The translations under genes and the position numbers were made by a program. Shown here piece after piece: positions 34,048 through 41,912 of a stretch of 55,514 nucleotides of DNA; position 1 is the stretch's first letter; each line of letters begins with the position of its first letter. The notes under the pieces were generated by a model. That model saw only the letters and a list, made by a program, of their open reading frames with translations. It did no database searches and was not told the DNA's origin. This DNA is from Candidatus Obscuribacter sp. (GTDB lineage: Bacteria; Cyanobacteriota; Vampirovibrionia; Obscuribacterales; Obscuribacteraceae): NCBI GenBank assembly GCA_021772095.1, contig JADYXR010000068.1, positions 1 to 55,514 of the forward strand. The letters are read 5' to 3'.

Positions 34048-35448
34048 ATGGGACAACAGTCTTTCGAATCCACGGGTGAGCAGACCAGCGGCTCATCATC
34101 AAGTTCTCCGATTTGGTCCACCAATCTCGTTGACCTCATGGCAGAAAATAAAGGTGATCGGCTGGTGCCCGCGAAGCCTGCTGCGCCTGTTGAGAAGCCG
34201 AATGCTAACGGCGCGGGAGCAGCAGGACAACAATGCGAATCGTCATCAATATTCAACAACATCATCGACGACGTTGCTCGAAGAATCTTTGACCCAGCCG
34301 ATCTTGGCGATATCGCGAAGCTCAAAACCAAATACAACTGCGAAATCAAAGCATCAAATGACCCCTGGAAGTACGCCAAACAGGCGCTCAACAAGGATGA
34401 CAAAGATCCTTACACCTCCTTTTTAAATGAAAAAGATTACAGTCGCTTTCAAGACTCAGTGCGTGGAAAGGTCGTGGGCACTGGTGTTACGCTAGTCATG
34501 CCGACCGCGCTCGACGACAAGACCGGTGCCAGGCCGCCGTTAATTGTTCAGGATTTTGACAGCACAGCTGCCCGCGGACAGGGTCTAAAACCAGGCGACC
34601 AAATCCTTGCAGTCGATGGCGTGGGCATGTCGGGTAAAACTTGGCGCGATGGATTGAATGCATTAGACGGCGCGGAGAATAGCACAGCCAAAGTGCGCAT
34701 CTTGCGAAACGGCGTGGAAAGCGACGTTCAGCTAAAGCGCACCAAAGAGCAGGTCTCCAATGTCGAACATAAAATGGTCGATGGAAAATTTGCCCACATC
34801 CGAGTGAAGACCTTCATGCACGAATCAACGTCGGCGCAAATCGAGAGCGCCATTCTCGACAATCCCAAAGCGCAAGGTTACATTATCGATTTGCGACACA
34901 ACGGGGGCGGTTTGCTCGATCAGGCATTTACGTCGGCATCGTTGTTTATAAAAGAAGGCGAGGTTTTGTCTATCAAGAGCCGCGTGCCGTCGGACCCGTC
35001 CAAACCCGAATACTCAATGCAGACTTATGCGTTGAGCAAAGATTTGATTACCGCCGCACAGAACAACGCCAAACCCAAGCCCTACATGCCTCGTCATGAA
35101 GACAGAGTAAACAAACCTGTTGTTGTTCTTGTCGATCAGGGCACCGCGTCCGCTGCTGAGATTTTGGCAGGTGCACTTAAAGACACTGATGGCGCCTATG
35201 TTGTAGGCACACCTACTTACGGAAAGGGAGTTGGTCAGAGCGTTATACCTGACCTCATGTCCGGCGGCGCGACGAAAGTCACAACGTTCAGATACTACAC
35301 GCCATCCGGCTTTTGGCCAGGCGATGGACACGCAACAAGAATTGGAATTCAACCGAATCTGGTCGTGAAAAATCCGGAGCCCTCGAACTATTACACTCAG
35401 AATGACGGACAATTGAACGCGGCAATCGGCTACTTGCGGACGAAGTAA
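34048..35448 (+). CDS. S41 family C-terminal processing peptidase
   Basis: 466 residues. The order is a polar, Ser/Gly-rich N-terminus, a helical region (about 70-130), a PDZ domain (IVQDFDSTAARGQGLKPGDQIL) and the S41 catalytic domain with IDLRHNGGGLLDQA. The Ser is in QGTASAAEILAGAL and the Lys in PTYGKGVGQ. These proteases trim C-termini of envelope proteins. No signal peptide or membrane helix is apparent at the chosen start, which is unusual. Either it is cytoplasmic or the start is misplaced. Confidence 0.93.
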   Translation: MGQQSFESTGEQTSGSSSSSPIWSTNLVDLMAENKGDRLVPAKPAAPVEKPNANGAGAAGQQCESSSIFNNIIDDVARRIFDPADLGDIAKLKTKYNCEIKASNDPWKYAKQALNKDDKDPYTSFLNEKDYSRFQDSVRGKVVGTGVTLVMPTALDDKTGARPPLIVQDFDSTAARGQGLKPGDQILAVDGVGMSGKTWRDGLNALDGAENSTAKVRILRNGVESDVQLKRTKEQVSNVEHKMVDGKFAHIRVKTFMHESTSAQIESAILDNPKAQGYIIDLRHNGGGLLDQAFTSASLFIKEGEVLSIKSRVPSDPSKPEYSMQTYALSKDLITAAQNNAKPKPYMPRHEDRVNKPVVVLVDQGTASAAEILAGALKDTDGAYVVGTPTYGKGVGQSVIPDLMSGGATKVTTFRYYTPSGFWPGDGHATRIGIQPNLVVKNPEPSNYYTQNDGQLNAAIGYLRTK

Positions 35449-35467
35449 AACCGTCGACATTGAGATT

Positions 35468-35737
35468 CTATTTCTTGCGGTCGAACTCTTCATATGCGGC
35501 GCTGTCATTGCGGTTTCCAACAACCGTTATCCACATGATCGTATCGTCGAATCGATAAATAACCCGAAACTCGCCTACGTCTTTTCTGTAGTGAGTGCCA
35601 TTTCCCATCGAAATCGAGTCGGTAGGTCGAGGTTGATCGCACAGGCCAGTTATAGCCTGGAAAATTTGCAAAAACTGCTTGCCATCACGCCTTTTGAGAA
35701 AGCGCATTGCATCATTACTCAAGTTAGGTTTCAGCAT
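35468..35737 (-). CDS. RelE/ParE-type toxin
   Basis: 89 residues, overlapping its upstream partner by 14 bases. Typical RelE-superfamily layout: N-terminal helices (LSNDAMRFLKRRDGKQF), then strands with YRKDVGEFRVIYRFDD and a basic C-terminal WITVVGNRNDSAAYEEF. It would inhibit translation or gyrase when free. The neighbouring antitoxin supports the call. Confidence 0.85.
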   Translation of the reverse strand: MLKPNLSNDAMRFLKRRDGKQFLQIFQAITGLCDQPRPTDSISMGNGTHYRKDVGEFRVIYRFDDTIMWITVVGNRNDSAAYEEFDRKK

Positions 35738-35984
35738 TGCCTTTTAGCATCTCTTTGAAGAAGGCGGTTGTGTCCTCCGTTCCAATGTATCCGCTGCTTT
35801 CGGATGCTTCTACCCGAGCTAACCAGTAGTCGTTTTCAAGCTTCGTCAGCCGCTCATAATCGGCTTGCGGCACAATGACGACAATCGGACGACCATTTTT
35901 CTCGATGGTGATAGGTTCCTTTTGAGCAGCATCGAGCGTTTCACCAGTTTTGGTCTTCAATTCGGTCGCGGTAACTGTCTTCAT
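35724..35984 (-). CDS. Phd/YefM-type antitoxin
   Basis: 86 residues from the ATG at 35982-35984. The N-terminus MKTVTATELKTKTGETL with ITIEKNGRPIVVIVPQADYERL is the Phd/YefM DNA-binding domain; the C-terminus is acidic and would bind the toxin. It precedes and overlaps the toxin gene, as in type II systems, and probably autoregulates the operon. The AT-rich upstream stretch likely holds the promoter. Confidence 0.9.
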   Translation of the reverse strand: MKTVTATELKTKTGETLDAAQKEPITIEKNGRPIVVIVPQADYERLTKLENDYWLARVEASESSGYIGTEDTTAFFKEMLKGNAET

Positions 35985-36204
35985 AGCCTGATGCCTCAAT
36001 TGCTCAATGTAATTAATTACTAGTTTGTGCTCTGAAAGTTATTTAGTTCAAACTATGCAAAATAGATAAATCGTATAATATGTACATTCTATCCATTGTA
36101 TATAAAATCGTCAAGAGCCAATAATAGATGGACATGACGCCGATTTAGAAAAATGCTGTGAATCGTGAATAATTTATACTATAAAGCCACATAGAACAAA
36201 CGCC
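35985..36204. other. AT-rich stretch upstream of the toxin-antitoxin operon
   Basis: Strongly AT-rich, with GTATAATATGTACATT at about 36074-36089 that could hold a -10 box (TATAAT) in either direction. It separates the leftward antitoxin gene from the terminators at 36205-36265. Confidence 0.4.
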
Positions 36205-36265
36205 AAAAAATTGAGTCCGCAGGATGGACTCAAAAAGCGGTCTGGCGCGATTGCTCTAGACCGCT
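36205..36265 (-). terminator. two tandem intrinsic terminators
   Basis: On the minus strand AGCGGTCT/AGACCGCT followed by TTTTT, then TTGAGTCC/GGACTCAA followed by TTTTTT. They end the icd/phosphatase operon and shield the toxin-antitoxin genes beyond. Confidence 0.9.
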
Positions 36266-36289
36266 GGTTCAAAATTGTTCAGCGCTGTT

Positions 36290-36943
36290 TTATGTTTTGT
36301 CACTCGAACAGGCGGCGATCCTTTCGCTGACTCGATCGAATTCCGCGAACGCAGGAGAATTTGCGATCAGGTCATCGATGGTGCGCGCCAGTATGAACGT
36401 CGACAACGCAGCGGGCGAAACTTCACCGCGGTGGTGGCTGCGGAGATAGTCGGACAAAGATGCCGAATCCAATCTCACAAGAGCGAAGTCTTGTGCCTGC
36501 ATCGGCGTGCTGAAGAGCATCCAGCAAAACAGGAAGGCGAGAATCGACGAAGCCTCGCGCAGACGAACGTCGCTTTCGACTGACGCACGGTCGATCTCGA
36601 TGCGCATTTTGTCGAAACCATACGAGTACGGCTCCGTGCTTTCGTAGGTGCGAGTGGTGGTTTGTCCGTCGCGACCAGTGATCTGAAATTCCAGCAGTCC
36701 AAGAACCATCTCGTTAGGCACCGTCAATTCGCACAGTCCATGCTGGTCCAGCGTGGCCATCAAAACGTGCCAAGACTCGTCGCCAGCGTGATGCGCGGTC
36801 GTAATGAGAGTTTCGAAACACCGAGCAACGCGTGGAATGAACACGTTGTCGAATTCAGCCGAGACAAAAACGGTTGGGAGAAAATTTGGTTTCCTTCTGA
36901 TTACCATGGGAAGCACAGCATTAGAAGGTTTCAGGTCTTTCAT
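36290..36943 (-). CDS. protein of unknown function in icd operon
   Basis: 217 residues from the ATG at 36941-36943, five bases after AAGGA. It appears soluble with mixed helices and strands; LVRLDSASLSDYLRSHHRGEVS and FILARTIDDLIANSPAF suggest a helical C-terminal half. A hydrophobic stretch (SSILAFLFCWMLFSTP) may be buried or a membrane helix. No family is recognised. It is last in the transcript after icd and the FCP1-like phosphatase. Confidence 0.7.
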   Translation of the reverse strand: MKDLKPSNAVLPMVIRRKPNFLPTVFVSAEFDNVFIPRVARCFETLITTAHHAGDESWHVLMATLDQHGLCELTVPNEMVLGLLEFQITGRDGQTTTRTYESTEPYSYGFDKMRIEIDRASVESDVRLREASSILAFLFCWMLFSTPMQAQDFALVRLDSASLSDYLRSHHRGEVSPAALSTFILARTIDDLIANSPAFAEFDRVSERIAACSSDKT

Positions 36944-37074
36944 ACATTCCTTGACGAAGTGGGTTGCATGCTTCGGCAGCAACAATTTTGATGAAGCTGC
37001 AAAACGGCGAGATGCTGAAGGTTCGCATGACGCGGGCTTTTCAACATCTCGCCAGATTTGTAGCGCGTCTCGAA

Positions 37075-37635
37075 TTAAGCGACGAACTGGTTACGCCAGT
37101 ATCGCTTTTCGACCGTTCTGAAATTCGGAACAGTGACGAGCGACTCGAGATAAGTCGCCAGGTGGAGCAACTCGCAGTCATCAAGCTCGCCGGTGAAGGC
37201 CTTGATGGTGACTGCTTGTCCGAAGTTGCGTTCGGCATTCCGCGCATCGTCGTCGACGATTAGCGTGTGCTCACTCGGGAAGCCTTGCTGACGGACCTTC
37301 TTCAAGTCCTTGATGTGATACGCCTCTCGCTCGTCTTGGTCATAGCGCCGCGTGCAGCGTGGAAAACTCCACACGAACAACGGCTGGGCATGCGGAGCGA
37401 ACAGCAACCGGATGGTCGGCTCGACGTAACCTGTGCCACCCTTTGACCAGATGGCGAGATTAAAAACAGCGCCCATACGCGTCAGAAACGCGTCGACGTG
37501 AGGGCGCTTGTAGACGTGGAATTCACCAACTCGAAAGTCGGCAACGCGACCGGCAAGCGGAGCTTCCACCGTGTGAACCAACGTCTCGTCCAGGTCGAGG
37601 ACAAGTAGTCGTCGGTCTGTTAATGCGGATTGCAT
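37075..37635 (-). CDS. FCP1/SCP-like HAD phosphatase
   Basis: 186 residues, with a perfect AAAGGAGG site. The HAD motif I is LLVLDLDETLVHT (DxDxT/V), motif II WSKGG and motif IV VDDDARN; it matches the NLI-interacting/FCP1 group best known for dephosphorylating RNA polymerase II tails in eukaryotes. Bacterial members act on unknown phosphoproteins. Its neighbour icd encodes an enzyme often controlled by Ser phosphorylation, so the pair is suggestive. No cognate kinase lies in this operon. Confidence 0.9.
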   Translation of the reverse strand: MQSALTDRRLLVLDLDETLVHTVEAPLAGRVADFRVGEFHVYKRPHVDAFLTRMGAVFNLAIWSKGGTGYVEPTIRLLFAPHAQPLFVWSFPRCTRRYDQDEREAYHIKDLKKVRQQGFPSEHTLIVDDDARNAERNFGQAVTIKAFTGELDDCELLHLATYLESLVTVPNFRTVEKRYWRNQFVA

Positions 37636-37717
37636 CTTATCCTCCTTTCAAGGACGAAAAGTGACTCGGCGAAACTGCGAACAGTTCCGCCGGGTCTTAG
37701 TTGTAGTGGAAAGACGA

Positions 37718-37750
37718 ACAGCTGGTGCGAAACGAGTCCGCACCAGCTGT
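37718..37750. other. perfect intercistronic hairpin
   Basis: ACAGCTGGTGCG and CGCACCAGCTGT form a 12-base perfect stem with a nine-base loop between icd and the phosphatase gene. No T-run follows. It is the longest of the intercistronic hairpins in this block. Confidence 0.65.
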
Positions 37751-37818
37751 GGTGTCTTTATTGAAGTCGGTCCGTCAGCAAACGAAACTTGTCGTTCGTC
37801 GACGGACGGTCGAGTTGA

Positions 37819-39372
37819 TTACTTCGCGTCGGTCTTCGAGGCACCACCATCGGTGGCAGTCGGCGAAGCGGCTGCAGCCGCCGGAGTTTCAGCCGAAGCC
37901 GCTTCAGGAGCGGGTGTCACTGCAACTTCCGGGGCGACAGTCGGAGCAGCGCTAGCGACGGGTACCGCAGCACGCGCAACCGCAGAAGCGATGGGCGCTT
38001 CCGGCGTCGCAACGGCCTTCCCAGCAACAGAAGCGACAGGCGCTTCCGGCGTTGCCGTGGCGGAGTCAGCAACCGAAGCGGTCGCGGCGACTTCCACCTT
38101 TGCGGGTTCCGGCATGTTGGCGATGACGGCGTCGGCGAACTCGCTCGTGGAGCAGAGCGTCGAGCCTTCCATCAACATGTGCAGGTCGACCGTGACCGAC
38201 CTGGAGGCGATCGTCTTCTCGAGCGCGGAGACGATGCGGTCAGCCGCATCCTTCCAGCCCAGATACTCGAGCATCAGAACGCCCGACAGGAGCAGCGAAC
38301 TCGGGTTAGCCTGGTTCTTACCAGCCATGCGCGGCGCGGTGCCGTGAGTGGCTTCGAAGAGGGCGCACTGGTCGCCGATGTTGGCTCCCGGAGCGATGCC
38401 CAGACCACCGACCTGCGCGGCGCAAGCGTCGGACAGATAGTCGCCGTTCAAATTGGTCGTGGCGATCACCGAGAACTCGCTCGGCTTCGTCAGAACCTCG
38501 AAGAACATGGCGTCGGCGATGCGGTCGTTGAGCAAGATTTTGCCCTCGGGCATCTTGCCGCCGTGGGTGCTCCACAGCTCTTCCTCGGTGACGATGAAGT
38601 CGCGGAACTCTTCCTTGCCGACTTCATAACCCCAGGCGCAGAAGGCACCTTCGGTGAACTTCTGGATGTTGCCCTTGTGGACGAGCGTCACCACCTTGCG
38701 ACCGTGGTCGATGGCGTACTGGATGGCACGGCGGGCCAGACGCTTGGAGCCGAAGCGCGAGATGATCTTGATGCCGATGCCGGTGTCGTCGCGAATCGGA
38801 CCTGCGCCCCACTTGTCGAGGGTGGCGATCAGTTCGCGAGCGCGTTCGGTCTCAGCCTTGTATTCGATGCCGGCATAGACGTCTTCCGTGTTCTCACGGA
38901 AAATCACGACGTTGAGCTTCTCAGGCGCCACCACCACTGATGGCACACCCTTGAAGTAACGCACCGGACGAACACACTGATACAGGTCGAACTTCTGACG
39001 CATGGTCACGTTCAAGCTGCGCGCACCGCCGCCGGTTGGCGTACCGAGTGGGCCCTTGATCGCGACACCGAATTCGGTGATGGCGTCGAGCGTGTCCTGG
39101 GGAAGACCTTCTGTGGTGCCGGAATACGCTCTGGCTTTGTCACCAGCGAGAATCTCGAGCCAGGCAATCGAGCGAGTGTCGCCGTAGGCGCCCCGGATTG
39201 CAGCTTCGAGAATTTTGCGAGCGGCAGGCCAGATGTCCGTTCCGATACCATCGCCTTCGATGAAGGGGATGATCGGACGACTCGGCGTGACTGGCTTGCC
39301 GTCCTTGAAGGTGATCTTCTCTCCGACTGGGACAGGAATCCCGTTAAAAACTCTAGGAGTTGTTTTTTCCAT
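37819..39372 (-). CDS. icd: isocitrate dehydrogenase with C-terminal Ala/Pro extension
   Basis: 517 residues, with AAAGGA before the ATG. The catalytic core (1-420) is complete: [16 protein letters not shown], substrate Ser region [24 protein letters not shown], and metal Asp in [15 protein letters not shown]. It converts isocitrate to 2-oxoglutarate. Coenzyme choice is unclear, since HGTAPRMAG replaces the Lys-Tyr seen in E. coli NADP enzymes. About 97 residues are added beyond the usual end (after ADAVIANM), Ala/Pro/Thr/Val-rich with repeats such as [14 protein letters not shown]. That tail resembles those of proteins at 19785 and 55025. Confidence 0.95.
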   Translation of the reverse strand: MEKTTPRVFNGIPVPVGEKITFKDGKPVTPSRPIIPFIEGDGIGTDIWPAARKILEAAIRGAYGDTRSIAWLEILAGDKARAYSGTTEGLPQDTLDAITEFGVAIKGPLGTPTGGGARSLNVTMRQKFDLYQCVRPVRYFKGVPSVVVAPEKLNVVIFRENTEDVYAGIEYKAETERARELIATLDKWGAGPIRDDTGIGIKIISRFGSKRLARRAIQYAIDHGRKVVTLVHKGNIQKFTEGAFCAWGYEVGKEEFRDFIVTEEELWSTHGGKMPEGKILLNDRIADAMFFEVLTKPSEFSVIATTNLNGDYLSDACAAQVGGLGIAPGANIGDQCALFEATHGTAPRMAGKNQANPSSLLLSGVLMLEYLGWKDAADRIVSALEKTIASRSVTVDLHMLMEGSTLCSTSEFADAVIANMPEPAKVEVAATASVADSATATPEAPVASVAGKAVATPEAPIASAVARAAVPVASAAPTVAPEVAVTPAPEAASAETPAAAAASPTATDGGASKTDAK

Positions 39373-39798
39373 GGTAATTGGTCCTTTCGTGTCAAAGACT
39401 GGTGGGCTGACGGTTTGGTGGTCTGCCCTGATTCGCGAAACGCGAGACGTGAGTTACAAGTATAGGGCGTGGAGTAACCGGGTGCGTTTCGCGAGACTTA
39501 TAGGATGTGAGGGATAAAAAGAAGCTTTATAGCCATAACATGCACAGGTTTCTTGATTCAAGAACTAAAGTCAAAGCCTGTTAAGTGTTTAGCCAAAATC
39601 TATAAGGCCGGACCCCAGGGACGCTCCGGTCACTTCCCACAGGTTCATACTCAAGCCCGGTTATCAAGATAACTCCGCTTCGCGAGCGACAACGTTGCAT
39701 CGTGTATTGGTTTATTAACTGATGTGTGGAAACGGAAAATCGGCTGGAATCCTGTGGCTATAATGGTGCTGCATTCGGTTCCCCAGCAGGTTTGCTCA
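39373..39798. other. gene-free stretch between icd and mqnC
   Basis: About 425 bases. A perfect inverted repeat, TTCTTGA-T-TCAAGAA, lies at 39550-39564 and could be an operator. A TATAAT at about 39758-39763 may be the -10 box of the downstream gene. No other structure is called. Confidence 0.45.
39550..39564. promoter_or_regulatory. perfect palindrome TTCTTGA-T-TCAAGAA
   Basis: Seven-base arms around one base, about 180 bases from the icd start and 240 from mqnC. It suits a dimeric regulator. Nothing links it to a particular protein. Confidence 0.4.
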
Positions 39799-40878
39799 GT
39801 GTCCACCAGCATTAGCGACATCAACAGCAAGGTCGAAAACGGCGAGAGAATCAGCCGCGACGACGCCGCCTGGCTCTGGCAAAACGCAGCCGACGAAGAT
39901 CTGATCCGCCTCGCCAACATCGTGCGCGATCGCTTTCACGAACCAAAAACAGCAACGTATTTGCTGATGCGAATTATCAATTACACGAACATCTGCGTCG
40001 CACTCTGCGACTACTGCTCTTTTTACAGACTGCCAAACGCGGAAGACGGGTATGTTCGCTCCAAAGAATGGGTTTTCGAAAAAATCGACGAACTCGTAGA
40101 GATGGGCGGCGACTTGTTTGCGTTCAATGGTGGGTTTAATCCAAAACTAAAAATCGACTATTACATCGATCTATTCGGTTCCATTAGACAACGTTACGGC
40201 GACTCAATCGAATTCTACGCAATGACAGTCGTGGAACTACTTTACGTCGCTCGACTTTGCAAACTCCCAGTGCCTGAAACACTGCGAATTTTGAAAGAAG
40301 CAGGCGTGCGATGGATCACCGGGGGTGGTGCCGAAATTCTTTCCGATCCATTCAGATTGCGCCACAGTCCTCACAAATTCACAGTCAAAGAATACTTCGA
40401 TACCCAACGCGATATCATCGCCGCCGGTTTAAACACAACCGCAACAATGGTAATCGGTTTCGACGAACCGCTTGAAGAGCGGCTCGACCACCTCGAAGCG
40501 GTTCGCAATTTCCAGGACGAAACCAACGGCGGTTTGTTCAGTTTCTTATGCTGGACTTATAAACCGTACAACAACGAGCTTGGCGGCTACGAAATCTCAA
40601 GCGAAGAATACTTGCGACACATCGCACTCTGCCGAATTTTCCTCGACAACATCAAGATGCTGCGCGCCTCGGTTCTCACTCAAAACGAAAACGGGATCAA
40701 AGCCCTAACCTGGGGCGCCAACGACTTCGACGTTCCATGGGAAGACGAAGTCACACAAATGGCAGGCGCAGTAATCGAAAAAGATATCAACAAAGTTCTC
40801 GGGTATGCATCGGATGCGGGTTTCACAACCACCTATAGAAGAGTGGCTCTGGGACAGGCGCTAACAAACGCGAGATAA
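39799..40878 (+). CDS. mqnC: cyclic dehypoxanthinyl futalosine synthase-like radical SAM protein
   Basis: 360 residues from a GTG at 39799, nine bases after AGCAGG and downstream of a TATAAT. An ATG at 39724 would extend it upstream into the possible promoter. Radical SAM cluster CVALCDYC (CxxxCxxC). MqnC-like segments are GVRWITGGGAEIL, HSPHKFTVKEY, NTTATMVIGF, and NFQDETNGGLFSFLCW. It would act in the futalosine pathway for menaquinone. MqnE is a close relative and the two families can be confused. No other men or mqn gene lies in the window. Confidence 0.88.
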   Translation: MSTSISDINSKVENGERISRDDAAWLWQNAADEDLIRLANIVRDRFHEPKTATYLLMRIINYTNICVALCDYCSFYRLPNAEDGYVRSKEWVFEKIDELVEMGGDLFAFNGGFNPKLKIDYYIDLFGSIRQRYGDSIEFYAMTVVELLYVARLCKLPVPETLRILKEAGVRWITGGGAEILSDPFRLRHSPHKFTVKEYFDTQRDIIAAGLNTTATMVIGFDEPLEERLDHLEAVRNFQDETNGGLFSFLCWTYKPYNNELGGYEISSEEYLRHIALCRIFLDNIKMLRASVLTQNENGIKALTWGANDFDVPWEDEVTQMAGAVIEKDINKVLGYASDAGFTTTYRRVALGQALTNAR

Positions 40879-41100
40879 CTTCTAAACGGCGCCTTTCGTT
40901 CCCGACTGATCATTCTCTTGAGTCCCGGCAACTTTCGTTCGGTGATGCACGATGCACTTGATCCCGCACCTTCGATCGTTGGTGTATCTCGGCTTGCGTT
41001 GTAGTTTCCGTTCTTGAACGACACCATTAGTTTGAGTCAACATCTGTTGCTATACCAGAGAGACTTCAACCTCTGTTGCCTATACCAGAAACACGGATGT

Positions 41101-41910
41101 TCACTCTAACAACTCAAGCGACTGTTCCAACAAGAGCTTCTGTTCTAGTGTTGCGAGACTTCCTTCTTCAAAAGCCTCGATAATCGGTGCGAATTGTACC
41201 GCCGCCATCTCTTTCATAAACGGGCTCTGATTGGCTGGTTCCACATGATCTGTGAAACTCGTGAGGACGAAAAGTAAATCCTCAGCGGACGCGAAGCCAC
41301 TAAGAGGCAGATCTATAGGCGCTCGGCCAAAACCGGTTTGATAAACGAAGTGAAGTGCGACCGTGTTGTAGCGTTTGTCCGTGACTAAATCGAGCTGGAA
41401 AACCTCAGGCCAAATTGCCAGGTTTGGAAAGTTGTAGAAGAAGTAGCCGCGGACGTAGAGCTTGAATCCTGAGTCAGTTAAACCGATGTGCGTCGGTCCT
41501 AAAAGTGTGCGCGCCCAATCGCTGCCCCAACCTTTGCGCATGTTGAGGTACACAGAGATCGGATAAGCCAATGGACTCAATAATGCAAAAATAATTGGAA
41601 AGGAACCAAAAACCATCAGCCCGAGTGCTAGCGAAGACCCAGTTGTGGCGACGACTAGTATCGAAATGAAAAACACAAATAAACCGGCAGCGGCTGCTCC
41701 GAGCACGGAAACGCCCATCACGAGAAGCCACGGGAAGTCCATATTCCAGAGTGATTTTTTAAATCTGCTTTCTGAATATGTCACCAGAAAATTTTTGCTA
41801 CGTCCCGGAATAGCGTACGGCAGGACGATCTCGGCTGGACTGCGATAGTTTTCATAGAGCTTTGGCAAACTGATGTCTGCGGTCGGATCTAGTTTTTTGA
41901 TTTGATCCAT
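41101..41910 (-). CDS. membrane protein sharing the N-terminal sensor layout of the neighbouring kinases
   Basis: 269 residues. There are two membrane segments (FPWLLVMGVSVLGAAAAGLF and VFGSFPIIFALLSPLAYPIS). A domain follows with PTHIGLTDSGFKL, IWPEVFQLDLV and ALHFVYQ-type strands, the same order seen after the membrane helices of the two upstream kinases. It has no kinase domain. Start and stop lie three bases from the kinase gene upstream, so translation is probably coupled. It may bind the kinases or share their ligand. No family name applies. Confidence 0.8.
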   Translation of the reverse strand: MDQIKKLDPTADISLPKLYENYRSPAEIVLPYAIPGRSKNFLVTYSESRFKKSLWNMDFPWLLVMGVSVLGAAAAGLFVFFISILVVATTGSSLALGLMVFGSFPIIFALLSPLAYPISVYLNMRKGWGSDWARTLLGPTHIGLTDSGFKLYVRGYFFYNFPNLAIWPEVFQLDLVTDKRYNTVALHFVYQTGFGRAPIDLPLSGFASAEDLLFVLTSFTDHVEPANQSPFMKEMAAVQFAPIIEAFEEGSLATLEQKLLLEQSLELLE

Positions 41911-41912
41911 CG

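Noticed and set aside
36290..36943. Membrane protein call
   Set aside because: A single hydrophobic stretch is present but not convincing as a membrane helix in an otherwise soluble sequence.
41040..41095. Direct repeat CTGTTGC-TATACCAGA as another TATACTA element
   Set aside because: It reads TATACCA, has no GTAAGCACC half and lies between convergent genes without a hairpin of the same orientation.
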